A stretch of DNA of 64,000 nt, from assembly GCF_007997005.1 (NCBI RefSeq), contig NZ_VOSL01000002.1, forward strand, positions 1-64,000, given 5' to 3'. Source of the stretch: Lujinxingia vulgaris. Lineage in GTDB: Bacteria; Myxococcota_A; Bradymonadia; Bradymonadales; Bradymonadaceae. The translations under genes and the position numbers were made by a program. The notes below the pieces were generated by a model. That model had not been told where the DNA came from. It made no database searches and saw only the letters and a list, made by a program, of their open reading frames with translations. Each line of letters opens with the position of its first letter. Within the stretch, counting starts at the first letter, position 1. This document shows positions 44,309 through 53,800 of the stretch, piece after piece.

Positions 44309-45256
44309 TCAGGCTGCCACTGGCGGCGCTTCCGTTGGGCGGGGAGGAAAGACGCCCAGTGAGACCGGAGGAGGAGGCGCGCAGAGCACGGGAGAGTGTT
44401 TGCGCAACCAGACTGTTCCCGGGGGGAAGACGCACCGTCTGGGTTTGGCGCCCTTAAGCCACTTCTTACGCTGACGACGATAGAGTTCCAGAAAGCCTCG
44501 ATATTGTTCTCTGGCCTGCGCGATAAGCGCCGGATCGCCTGCCGCAAAGCGAGGACGTGTTCGCTCACGCGACACAGGCGTTGAGGGGGCCTCATGGGGC
44601 GCCGGAGGAGTGAATGGTTTCTTTTTGGGCCGAGCTTCGGGTCGGGCTGCCAGGAGCTTCTGGCGGCCCTCTTCAATCAGATTCTCAAAGTACTCGATCA
44701 CCTCGTCGAGCGAGCGGTTCTCGTAGCCGGGAGGCGGTTGAGGGGTGAACTCGGCGACGTCGGGTCGATCATCGCCGTAGAAACACTCGGGTTTTGAGAC
44801 TCGCACAGGTTTGCCCCAGTCTCGAGGACGGACGATGAATCCGGGCCACTCATCGAGGGAGTCGACCTCGCCGGTGGCGACGGGGTTGAGGCAGGTGTAG
44901 ACGATCTGTTGTTCGATGGCGGTGAGGTTGAGCAGGAGCACTTCGCCGTAGCCATCGCTGTCCCAGAAGCTGCCAAAGGTTCCCAGGGAGCGGTTCATCG
45001 CGCGCGCGATACCCGCGTTTAAATCGCGCATGAAGTCGCTTCGTGTGGCGTTGTGATCGTGGACGATCGTGTGAATGTGGTTGCACATGGCCACGACCGC
45101 ATGAACGCTCTGTTGGTGCTCTGAGGCAGCGATTGCCATCTGATAGGCAACGATTTCGTTGGTCATGTCGCCGGGGGTGAGCGTGTATTCGCGTCGGTGG
45201 GTGCGACGGACAAGGGAGACGACTTCGTTGGGCAGTTGGCGTCGAGGAAGCGTCAT
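44309..45256 (-). CDS. REP-associated tyrosine transposase-like protein (RAYT, Y1 family)
   Basis: A 315-residue protein of the Y1/RAYT transposase superfamily, single-strand DNA nucleases that recognise palindromic hairpins. The HUH-type metal-binding histidines are in VAMCNHIHTIVHDHN, corresponding to the NHVHLL motif of relatives. The segment IEQQIVYTCLNPVATGEV corresponds to the conserved YIHLNPVRAGLV helix, with the candidate catalytic tyrosine in VYTCLN. WDSDGYGEVLL matches the FW-xx-Y region. The C-terminal roughly 100 residues, rich in Arg, Lys and Pro, are extra. It lacks IS ends of its own but is flanked by palindromic repeat arrays of opposite orientation, the usual setting of a RAYT gene. 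Confidence 0.85.
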   Translation of the reverse strand: MTLPRRQLPNEVVSLVRRTHRREYTLTPGDMTNEIVAYQMAIAASEHQQSVHAVVAMCNHIHTIVHDHNATRSDFMRDLNAGIARAMNRSLGTFGSFWDSDGYGEVLLLNLTAIEQQIVYTCLNPVATGEVDSLDEWPGFIVRPRDWGKPVRVSKPECFYGDDRPDVAEFTPQPPPGYENRSLDEVIEYFENLIEEGRQKLLAARPEARPKKKPFTPPAPHEAPSTPVSRERTRPRFAAGDPALIAQAREQYRGFLELYRRQRKKWLKGAKPRRCVFPPGTVWLRKHSPVLCAPPPPVSLGVFPPRPTEAPPVAA

Positions 45257-45393
45257 CGATGAGCTCCGTGGTGTAGGTCAGTGTGGTACCACGAGGTTCT
45301 ATTATCGATGAATCGCTGCAGGAGTTGCCTGAAGAACGTTATTTTTGCGATGGGACGCAGGGAGAGAGAGGCGGGTCGCCTCGGAATGACGGG

Positions 45394-45645
45394 GCGATCG
45401 CCAACCCCCAGTTGTATCGAGGATGTTGTATTTTCGGCGACCGCCAACCCTCGGTTGCGTCGGGAGATCGGCGAATGATGCTGCGATCGCCAACCCCCGG
45501 TTGTATCGAGGATGTTGTATTTTCGGCGACCACCAACCCTCGGTTGCGTCGGGAGATCGGCGAATGATGCTGCGACCGCCAACCCTCGGTTGCGTCGGGA
45601 GATCGGCGAATGATGCTACGATCACTAACCCCCGGTTGTATCGAG
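45394..45645. repeat. inverted palindromic repeat array A11, right of the RAYT gene
   Basis: Six motifs, CAACCCTCGGTTG and CAACCCCCGGTTG types, which on the minus strand read CAACCGAGGGTTG and CAACCGGGGGTTG, the reverse polarity of the arrays at 20.5-44.1 kb. The unit (GCGATCGCCAACCCC ... GAATGATGCT) repeats with an 89-bp period (45394, 45483). The last block (GGTTGTATCGAGGATGTT) runs to within two bases of the carboxylase stop codon. Confidence 0.9.
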
Positions 45646-45649
45646 GATG

Positions 45650-48600
45650 TTATTTTGTCCAGTCGCTCAGGCGGTCGATAAGATGCGCGCGGAGCCGATG
45701 GGGAGCGATGATGTCGTGAATCGAGCCGACCTCTCGGGCACGATGGACGTTGTGAATCTGATCGAACTCGCTGGCGAGCTCGGCCTGGATGCGCGCGCGC
45801 AGGGCGTGCATGGCGGCGCGGCGTTGCGCGGGGTTCGCGTGGGCCTCGGCCTTCGGGTAGTCGGGATGGGCGACTAACCTGCGTTGAACGAGGCCGGGAA
45901 AGACGACCGCCGCGGCCGGAGCCCCACCGATGACGCTGGCAAAGGTGTGCTCCAGGGCTGTGGCGTGGAGGTTCTCGTTGAGCGCCTGCGAGAAGACGAC
46001 AAAGGCCCCGCCGTGGTAGCGCGCCACGACGTTAAAGAGGATGGGGCCTTTAAAGTTGATGACGGCGCGGGCGATCTCGGCCCCCCACTCGAGCTGGCGC
46101 TCGCGCAGGGATTCGGGAGAGCCGTCGAAACCGCTCAGGTTGGCGAGGATCACAAGGGGGTGCACCCCACTTGCGGCATGGATGGCGCACGCGATCTTGC
46201 GCGAGGAGTGGGGAAAGAGGGTGCCGCTCATCCAGGTGTCGGGGCCATCGACCGGGGCCGGTCCACGGCGCTGAATGGGTTGAGACTCAACGCCGATCAT
46301 CGTCACCGATTGCCCGCTGAGCTCTCCCAGCCACACCACCGCCGACTCGCCCCCCTGCAGATCGGACCACCGCTCCAGGGTGGGCGCGCCCGGGTCGAGC
46401 ACCGCTTGCATCAAGGTGCGGATCGCAAATGGCTTCTTTTTGCCGGGGTTTAAGGCGGGATCGAAGATCGCGTCGAGCTCGTTAATGGACGCGTCGGAAG
46501 ATGGTGTAGAACGGGTTGTGTCGCCGCTGGATTCGGCCGGTCCGGGACGACCCTGGGTTGACGGTGGCGGCGAGATCTCGGCCTGTCCCGGATGACCGGG
46601 GGTTGCGGATGGGGTCGAAGTCGCGCGGTGATCCCCACCGCTCGGCCGCGTCAGGCGATAGTGCGTGAAGAGCAGTCGGTAGGCGTCGATGAGGTCATCG
46701 GCTTCGTACTGCGCCTCGCCATTGGGGAACATGATCGGAGCGCCGCCCAGCGCGGTGTTGCTCTCGGCGCTGACCGAGCCGGAGAACTCCAGGGCCTTGC
46801 GGCCGGTGAGGATCATGTAGCCGCGCGGGGTCATGATCAGCGCACCTTTGCAGTGCATGAGCATGGTGGCCTCGGCGTTCCAGTAGGACTGGGCGCCGAC
46901 GCAGGGACCATCGACGATGACGTGGATGGGATGGCCGTCCTGGGTCATCTCGACGATGCGGCGCAGCACGCGTGCGGTCCAGTCGAGGTTCTCGGTGCCG
47001 GAGTCCATGGCGATGCGCGCGCCGGAGCTCAGCGCGACCCACTCCACGGGCAGGTTGCGCTCGCGGGCCAGGTCGAGAGCCAGGCAGATGCGGCGACACT
47101 CCGCCTCTCCAAGTGAGCCCATGGTGCGGGTGGCGTCGCCGATGATGAGCACGCGGGTTAGCGCTGTGCCCTCGGAGAGCTGATTGGTGATGAGGCCGAC
47201 GACCAGGTTAGCCCGATGCTGGCCCGGAGCTCGGGAGGTGGGAGCGAGCGTGTTTTGGGTGTCGAGATCCCACTCCTGAAACGTGCCTGTATACGGTGAG
47301 GATAGCGCGATTGCCGCATGAACACTGGGTGAGGTCTGACCCCCGGTCAGCCAGGTGATGACCTCCGAGGGGTGAAAAAGGCCTCGGCGGTGGGCCTGCA
47401 GCGCGCCGCGATCCGCCGGGGTCAGCAGGGGCGCCGGGGGGAGCTTCTCGACGCTCGCAAAGGAGGGACCCAGGCCGGTTGCCGGACCGAAGATGATGGC
47501 GTTGCAGGGGCGGGTGCTGAGCGTCATCGCGGCGCTGGAGCGCAGCAGCGTCAGCTCGAGGTCAAGGTCCGCGCTCTGGGCGTTGAGTTGCTCCGCCAGC
47601 TCGGTGATCGAGGCGCTTGTGGCATGAAGATCGCCCGTGTAACTGAGGATGATACGGTTGAACGACGGGGGCGCGGTGGCATGTGCGATGTGATGACGCA
47701 GGGTCGTGGCGGCCTGCAAAAAGGCCCGTTTCAGGCAGAGGAGATCGAGGCCATCTCCGGCTGTCGGGGCCACACAGACCTCGACCCAGAGGCGATGGTC
47801 ATCGGGAGCTTCGGCTGTGCTGAGGGCCCACGATCGCAGCGCCATATCGGGCGATGCCACAACCCCCGGTTGTGTGGGGGTGAGGTGGAACGAGGGGGAT
47901 GTGAGCGCCGGAGTCGGGTCGTCCCAGAAGGTCGGCCGGGCCGGTGTTGGTGCGGCGTTCGCGGTCGACTCCAGAGCGTGGCGAAGTTGCCAGACGAGCG
48001 CGGCGAGCTCCCAGCGACGTCGTCGGGTGGTGTCACCGGCCAGGGTCTCCAGAAGGGTGGCAAGGGAGGTGTGCAGGGCGCCGAAGTGCTGCTGGAGCAG
48101 CGACGGTGCTCTGAGGTCTTCGGTGTGGCGCGTCGGGTTGATCAGGGTGCGCAGCACTTCGGTGGCCAGGCGGTCGCGAAGTTTGCGCTCTTTGCGCGCC
48201 TGCAACAGGCGCATCAACGCGTGATCGAGGCGCTCGCCGGGGCGACATTCGTGGTCACGTTTGAGGCCGTGCGAGGCCAGATAGAGGCGAAGTTTGGCCG
48301 TAAAGCGCCCGGAGAGATGTTCGTCGTCCAGGTGACGTTGACGCAGAAAGCGGGCGAGTTGGTCGGCGCTGGACTCGCCAGCGGAGTTTGCCGCGTCGTC
48401 TTCACGGCCGTGCCAGAAGAGGGACTCGCCGGCGCAATAGGTCGCAAAGAGATCGAGGAGCTCGTCACGCTTCAGGCGATCGGGATGGTCGAGCAGGGTG
48501 TCGAGCGCGGCGGCGGCCAGCGTCGGATCGACGTCGTAGCCGAGCAGTTGGGCGTGCAGGACCTCGGCGGTGCTCAGCGCGCGGCGGCTCAGGGCAGGCA

Positions 48601-50836
48601 GCGTCAGCGAGACGTCGGAGCCCTCGTCGCAGGAGGCGTCGCTGTCGGGTTGCAGTCGAAGCAGGGGTTGGCCCGCCTCAACCGAGGCCGAGCGCGCGGC
48701 GAGGATGCTGTCTACAACGCCATCGATCGGAGCGACGACGGGAAACTCCATCTTCATCGCCTCCAGCGTGATGAGGCGCTGCCCGGAGCTGACATGTTGG
48801 CCGGGCGCAATGTGAATCTGGCTGATCGCTGCCGGGATGGGGGCGGTGATGTTGCCGTCGGAGCGCTTTTCAAGGCGATGCGCCACCCCGTTGACTTCGA
48901 GCACCACATGGTCGGGGCGGGCGACGCGGATGACCTGGTAGGTGTCGGTGCCGATGGTCAGGACCATGTGGGCGTTGCCGGTGGGGCGGGCCTCAATGAT
49001 AGCCTCCCAGGGCCCGCTGGAGGCCAGGTAGGTCATCGGAGCGAGGGTGGCGATGGTGATGTCGATGGGGGTGCCGTCGACGCGGTAGCTGAGCTCTCGG
49101 GGGCCGGGCGCGGAGAGCCGCCGAGGAAGGCCGGTGAGGGCCTGAGCGAAGAAGAGGCGCAGCTCCTGGCGGCGGGTCGCCAGATGATCGCCGATCGCCG
49201 CGGCGGCCAGCGCGATGGCGAGCTCGTGACGCTGGTGAGCCCCCGGTCTGTTTGCCAGAAATGCGTCGAGCCAGGCGGTGGTCACCGGGCCATCGTGGAA
49301 GTCGGAGTCCGCCACAAGTTCTCGCAACAGCGCACGGTTGGAGAGACCGGTCTCCAGGGCGAGCACCGTGTCGTCCAGGGCGCTGTGCAGGCGGGCCAAC
49401 GCATCGCGGCGGTTGATGCCCCACGTGATGATTTTAGCGACATTCGAGTCGAAGGCCGAGGGGATGGTGTTGCCCTCGGCGTATCCGGTATCCACGCGGA
49501 TCCAGGGGCCGTCGGGAGCGACGAAGCGCAGGATCTGCCCGGTGCGCGGCGCGAAGCCGTCGTCGGGATCTTCGGCGTTGAGGCGGGCCTCTACGGCGAC
49601 GCCGCGCGGCTCGGGGCGGGTTCTGGAGCTCAGGTCCAGGCCGCGGGCGACGTCGATCTGGGCGGCGACCAGATCGACGCCGAAGATCGCCTCGGTGACG
49701 GTGTGTTCGACCTGAAGTCGCGTGTTCATCTCAAGGAAGACGAAGGTCAGATCGCCCTTGTTCTGTGAAGGTGAAGGGTGACCCTGGGTTGTTCGTGAAG
49801 GGTGACCCTGGGTTGTTGGGGAAGGATGACCCTGGGTCGTGTGAGAGGGCGCCAAATCCGGGGGTGAAGTGTGACCCAGGGTCGTGTGAGAGGTCGCGAA
49901 ATCCGGGGGTGAAGTGTGACCCAGGGTCGTTGGCAGGACGAGGTACTCGACGGTGCCCACGCCCACGTAGCCGCAGGCCCTGGCGAGGCGACGCGCGCAG
50001 GACTCCAGGCGTTGGCTGAGCTCCGGGGGAAGTCCGGGGGCGGGGGCTTCTTCGAGAAGCTTCTGGTTGCGGCGTTGCACCGAGCAGTCGCGGGTGCCCA
50101 GCGTCCAGACGTTGCCGTGGGTGTCAGCGAGCACCTGAACTTCGACGTGGCGGGCCTCGGTGATGTAGCGCTCAATAAAGAGGGCGGGGTTACCGCTGCT
50201 GTTCAGGGCTTCGGTTGAGGCGCTTTGGAAGGCGTCTTCGACCTGGTCGGGGGCGTGCACAAGGCGGATGCCGCGCCCGCCGCCGCCGGCTGCAGATTTG
50301 AGAAGCGCCGGGTAGCCGATGGTTTCTAAGGCCTGGAGCGCGACGCCTGCGTCGGCGACGGGCTCTTTGGACCAGGGCGCCACGGGCACGTCGCAGCGCT
50401 CAGCGAGTTGCTTGGCGCTGACTTTGTCGGCCATCTGGAGGGTGGCCGAGGCGGGGGGACCTAAAAAGATCAGGCCTCGCGTGTGGCAGGCATCCGCCAG
50501 CGCAGGATCTTCGGAGACAAAGCCCCAGCCCGGCCAGATGGCGTCGGCGCCGGCGGCCTGGGCGACGTCCAGCAAGAGCTCGATGTTGACGTAGGGGGAG
50601 GGCGCTCCCGGGGCCGAATCGGGCAGCGCGACGGCGTGGGTGGCGGCCTGCACAAAGGGCGCGTCGGCGTCGGCGGCGGTGTAGAGCGCGATGGTCTCCA
50701 GGGGAACGCGCTCGCGGCGGCTCCAGGTCTTGGCGCCGCGAATAAAACGCATCGCCGCTTCGCCGCGGTTGAGAATCGCCACGCGCCGAAACGCACCGGT
50801 GAGCACACGAGGGATGGGGGGGGCGGGGTGAGTCAT
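45650..50836 (-). CDS. single-chain biotin-dependent acyl-CoA carboxylase
   Basis: A 1728-residue protein combining all parts of an acyl-CoA carboxylase. Biotin carboxylase (residues about 10-515) has NRGEAAMRFIRGA, SAAGGGGRGIRLV and FLEMNTRLQVEHTVTEA. A biotinyl domain has ITLEAMKMEFPVVAPIDGVV near residue 700 (lysine of AMKM carries biotin). A roughly 450-residue helical middle region follows, then a carboxyltransferase with both halves (SSGARIAMDSGTENLDW; ILANLSGFDGSPESLRE, GGAFVVFSQALNENLHATALE). It should convert acetyl-CoA to malonyl-CoA. The arrangement is like eukaryotic ACC, while bacteria usually have separate subunits. The ATG overlaps the PfaC-like stop (ATGA), so it is co-translated with the synthase. 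A repeat-encoded insertion of about 60 residues interrupts the carboxylase domain (residues about 301-361). Confidence 0.85.
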   Translation of the reverse strand: MTHPAPPIPRVLTGAFRRVAILNRGEAAMRFIRGAKTWSRRERVPLETIALYTAADADAPFVQAATHAVALPDSAPGAPSPYVNIELLLDVAQAAGADAIWPGWGFVSEDPALADACHTRGLIFLGPPASATLQMADKVSAKQLAERCDVPVAPWSKEPVADAGVALQALETIGYPALLKSAAGGGGRGIRLVHAPDQVEDAFQSASTEALNSSGNPALFIERYITEARHVEVQVLADTHGNVWTLGTRDCSVQRRNQKLLEEAPAPGLPPELSQRLESCARRLARACGYVGVGTVEYLVLPTTLGHTSPPDFATSHTTLGHTSPPDLAPSHTTQGHPSPTTQGHPSRTTQGHPSPSQNKGDLTFVFLEMNTRLQVEHTVTEAIFGVDLVAAQIDVARGLDLSSRTRPEPRGVAVEARLNAEDPDDGFAPRTGQILRFVAPDGPWIRVDTGYAEGNTIPSAFDSNVAKIITWGINRRDALARLHSALDDTVLALETGLSNRALLRELVADSDFHDGPVTTAWLDAFLANRPGAHQRHELAIALAAAAIGDHLATRRQELRLFFAQALTGLPRRLSAPGPRELSYRVDGTPIDITIATLAPMTYLASSGPWEAIIEARPTGNAHMVLTIGTDTYQVIRVARPDHVVLEVNGVAHRLEKRSDGNITAPIPAAISQIHIAPGQHVSSGQRLITLEAMKMEFPVVAPIDGVVDSILAARSASVEAGQPLLRLQPDSDASCDEGSDVSLTLPALSRRALSTAEVLHAQLLGYDVDPTLAAAALDTLLDHPDRLKRDELLDLFATYCAGESLFWHGREDDAANSAGESSADQLARFLRQRHLDDEHLSGRFTAKLRLYLASHGLKRDHECRPGERLDHALMRLLQARKERKLRDRLATEVLRTLINPTRHTEDLRAPSLLQQHFGALHTSLATLLETLAGDTTRRRRWELAALVWQLRHALESTANAAPTPARPTFWDDPTPALTSPSFHLTPTQPGVVASPDMALRSWALSTAEAPDDHRLWVEVCVAPTAGDGLDLLCLKRAFLQAATTLRHHIAHATAPPSFNRIILSYTGDLHATSASITELAEQLNAQSADLDLELTLLRSSAAMTLSTRPCNAIIFGPATGLGPSFASVEKLPPAPLLTPADRGALQAHRRGLFHPSEVITWLTGGQTSPSVHAAIALSSPYTGTFQEWDLDTQNTLAPTSRAPGQHRANLVVGLITNQLSEGTALTRVLIIGDATRTMGSLGEAECRRICLALDLARERNLPVEWVALSSGARIAMDSGTENLDWTARVLRRIVEMTQDGHPIHVIVDGPCVGAQSYWNAEATMLMHCKGALIMTPRGYMILTGRKALEFSGSVSAESNTALGGAPIMFPNGEAQYEADDLIDAYRLLFTHYRLTRPSGGDHRATSTPSATPGHPGQAEISPPPSTQGRPGPAESSGDTTRSTPSSDASINELDAIFDPALNPGKKKPFAIRTLMQAVLDPGAPTLERWSDLQGGESAVVWLGELSGQSVTMIGVESQPIQRRGPAPVDGPDTWMSGTLFPHSSRKIACAIHAASGVHPLVILANLSGFDGSPESLRERQLEWGAEIARAVINFKGPILFNVVARYHGGAFVVFSQALNENLHATALEHTFASVIGGAPAAAVVFPGLVQRRLVAHPDYPKAEAHANPAQRRAAMHALRARIQAELASEFDQIHNVHRAREVGSIHDIIAPHRLRAHLIDRLSDWTK
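49755..49937. repeat. in-frame repeat insertion within the biotin carboxylase domain
   Basis: Five palindromic motifs (GACCCTGGGTTG twice, GACCCTGGGTCG, GACCCAGGGTCG twice) lie within the carboxylase gene. Translated on the minus strand they give TTLGHTSPPDFATSHTTLGH followed by TTQGHPS repeats. This sits exactly between the strand VGTVEYLVLP and the strand LTFVFLEMNTRLQVEH, where relatives have only a short turn. The reading frame is kept. Confidence 0.9.
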
Positions 50837-53800
50837 GAGCGATCCTCGCGTACGCGCAACGCCAGGTTGGAGGTGTGGTAGATCTTCAGGCCGTCGACCA
50901 GAAGCCAGGCTTCGCTGACCAGGAGGGTCTCGTCGGCGTGCTCCTCCACGGTGTGGAGATCGAGGAGGATGGAGATCTTCTTATTTTCGGGGATGACCTG
51001 GCCGCGGTACTTCCAGGTCAGCGCCTGGTGAAGTGCCAGAGGTTCAATCACCGGGCGCTCAAAGCGGCGATGCAGTCCCAGGCGCAGCAGGGCGTAGCGC
51101 AGCGTCTGAATCATCGCCTCCACGCCGAGCGAGCCGGGCTGGACGGGATCCTGGAAGAAGTGGGCTTTGAAGAACCACTCGGCCGGGTCGACGTCTTTTT
51201 CGGCGCGAACACGCACGCCGGTGGCCGATTCCTCCCAGGAGGTGATGCGATCGATCATGCGCAGCATCGCGTCGGGCCAGAGCCCGGGGTGCTCGGCGTC
51301 GGGTGGTGTGGTCAGATCGACCACCGGGGGTAACTCCAACTCTGCGCTCCGACCGTCCTCGCTGCGACCCTGGGTTGACCATGAGGCCCGCAGTTCGCGG
51401 TCGAGCGTCACTTCGGGGGGCGCGGAGAGCCGCTCGCGATCGAGGTCTGTGAGCGGCAGCCCGACCTGGTTCTGCAACGCCGCGTGCGGGAAGAATCCGA
51501 AGGTCGTCGTGAGCTCGTAGACCGGCACATGATCGATGGTGCACTGCACCTCGAAGCTCTGAATGATCATCGAGCCGGAGATCGACTGGTTGGTCATGCG
51601 CGTGTGTGTGCGCAGGGTGCCGCCGGTCGGCACAAGCTCCTGCAGCAGCGTCGCCTGCCCGTCGAGGTTGCGGTAATAGAGGGGCTGAGCGGCGTCGGTG
51701 AACGCTTTTGAGGTCAGCGAGAGCCAGCCGCAGGGCTGCAGCGCGGCCTCCAGAAGCACCGCGTAGGGGACGACGGGGCGATCGTTATGATCGAAGTACC
51801 AGGCGTCCTCGGGAAGATCGTACTCCACCACCGCCTCATCGCCCGGGGCGCTGTGGCCGGGCTGGGCGCTGAAGTTGGTGACGCGGGTCATAAACTGGAA
51901 GGGATCGCCCGGGAGGCGCGGCATGCGCCCGGCGTCTTCATAGCGCTGGTAGAGCGGTCCCATGCAGGCGGTGGCCGGGCCGATGCCCGTGGCCTCCAGG
52001 GCGAAGCGGTCGTGGATCACGCCTCCGCGCTCCACCGCCCGCCGATCGCGCTCCTCCGGGGTGCCCTCACACGCAATGCGCTCGCCCATCGGCGTGTCCG
52101 GGACGAGGTGCATGACCATTGAGCGGCAGTGAAAGGCTTTGAGGCCGTCGACCGTCGCCAGAATATGCGCGCGCAGGGCAGGGCGGCCGCCGGTGCTCGT
52201 GTCGTGGAGCTCCTCGACAAAGATCTCGTAAGTGAGAACTTTTGAGGTGGGGGTGACCTGGCCGCGGCAGCGAAGCTGGTAGGGGATGTCCGGAGCGGGC
52301 TCAAAACGCCAGCCGTCGCGGTGAAGCGTCAGGCCGCAGGCGGCCATATAAAAGCTCATCGCCTGCATGCCGGCCTCAAACATCAGGGTGCCCGGCATGC
52401 AGGGATCGTTTTTAAAGTGCCCGTCGAAGAACCACTGGTCGGGGGTGATGTCGAGGCGGCTGCGCAGATAGCCCCGTCCCCAGGGCCCGCCCTGTGGATC
52501 CAGCTCTTCGACCTCGCCCATCAAGCACATGCGCCCCTCGTGGATCGACGGGGTGCGGGTGTGGGTGAGCAGGCGCTCGTAGCCCGCCCCGAAGCAGGCG
52601 GCCGGCTCGCCGTCGGCAAAGGCCTGGACCTGTGCGGCGCTGAAGTTTGAGGGGACGAGCTCCGGTGAGACGAGCGAGGTGATGTGCTCGGGGGCCTCAT
52701 CGAGCTCTTCTTTCTCCGGCGTCCACAACACGCCCATCGACTCGGCCAGCTCCGCATCCGAGAAGAAGCCCGCCTGACCCTCGCGTACCGAGAGGCGGAT
52801 GCCGTCGCCGACGCGGCAGTCGTAATGGAAGAAAAAGATGCGGATCGGTCCCTGGTTGGCGTGGCCGTCGATGTGAATGTCGTAGCTCAAGGTGTCGCCG
52901 GCCTGCGGCAGGCCCCCGCGGTAGGTGAGCTCGCAGCCAAGGAGGCGGTAGATGCGTTCGCCGCGGTTCTGGAAGTCCGCGCCCATCCACGAGATGAGTA
53001 GGAGGTCGGCCTGGCCGGCCTCGATCATGATGCCGGCCGGGATGTGTCCGCGGTGCAGATACCAGGCGTCCGGGGTGATGTCGGTCTCGGTCCAGATGGT
53101 GCCGGTGCCCACGACCCCGGGCTCGGCGTCGATGCCGGTGACGCGGTCCGCCAGCAGAAGGGGCGGCTCGGGCATGCGCACCTGACGGGGGAAGTCGTCC
53201 TGGATGCTGAAGAGTGGCCCGAAGACCTGCGAGATGTTGCCACTGGCGAGCACCTCCAGATCACCGCGATCGAAGGTGGGGCCGATGGGGGTGGGGGCAG
53301 GCGGTGAGCTCGATAATTCGGCGCTATCGCTAGCGGTGGGGTGACCCTGGGTCGTCTCCGGGGGGTAACCAAAAATTGTGTTTTCGGGGTGACCCAGGGT
53401 CGTCATTTCGGGGTGACCCAGGGTCGCCGAATCGTGACCCAGGGTCGTGTTTTCGGGGTGACCGAGGGTCGCGTTTCTATGACCCTGGGGCGTCTGCGCC
53501 ACCTGACCTACGGTCGTCTGTGACGCGGGCATGGACGAGGCGTTTGCGGGGTAGGAGTGCGACACATCGCCGGCTACCGCGCTCGAAAATTCGGCGCCAT
53601 TGCTTGCGCCGAGGTGACCCTGGGTCGTCTGAGCCGGGTGATGCACCGGGTGATGCCCCGGCTGGTTCGCCATCTGCCAGGCCCGCTGAGAGTGCGCCAA
53701 GAAGGCTTTATGAACTTCTGCCTGTGTGGCGAGCACGCCCAGGTAGCGCTCATAGGCCTGACGCTGCAGCTCAAAATAAGGCGGCAGGCTTGAGGCCGAG

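Noticed and set aside
20575-45645. The arrays considered as CRISPR
   Set aside because: The conserved unit is only 11-13 bp and itself variable, spacers are short and repeated rather than unique, and no cas genes are present.
47372-49768. A 798-codon plus-strand open frame
   Set aside because: It lies entirely antisense to the carboxylase gene, whose conserved motifs are unmistakable.
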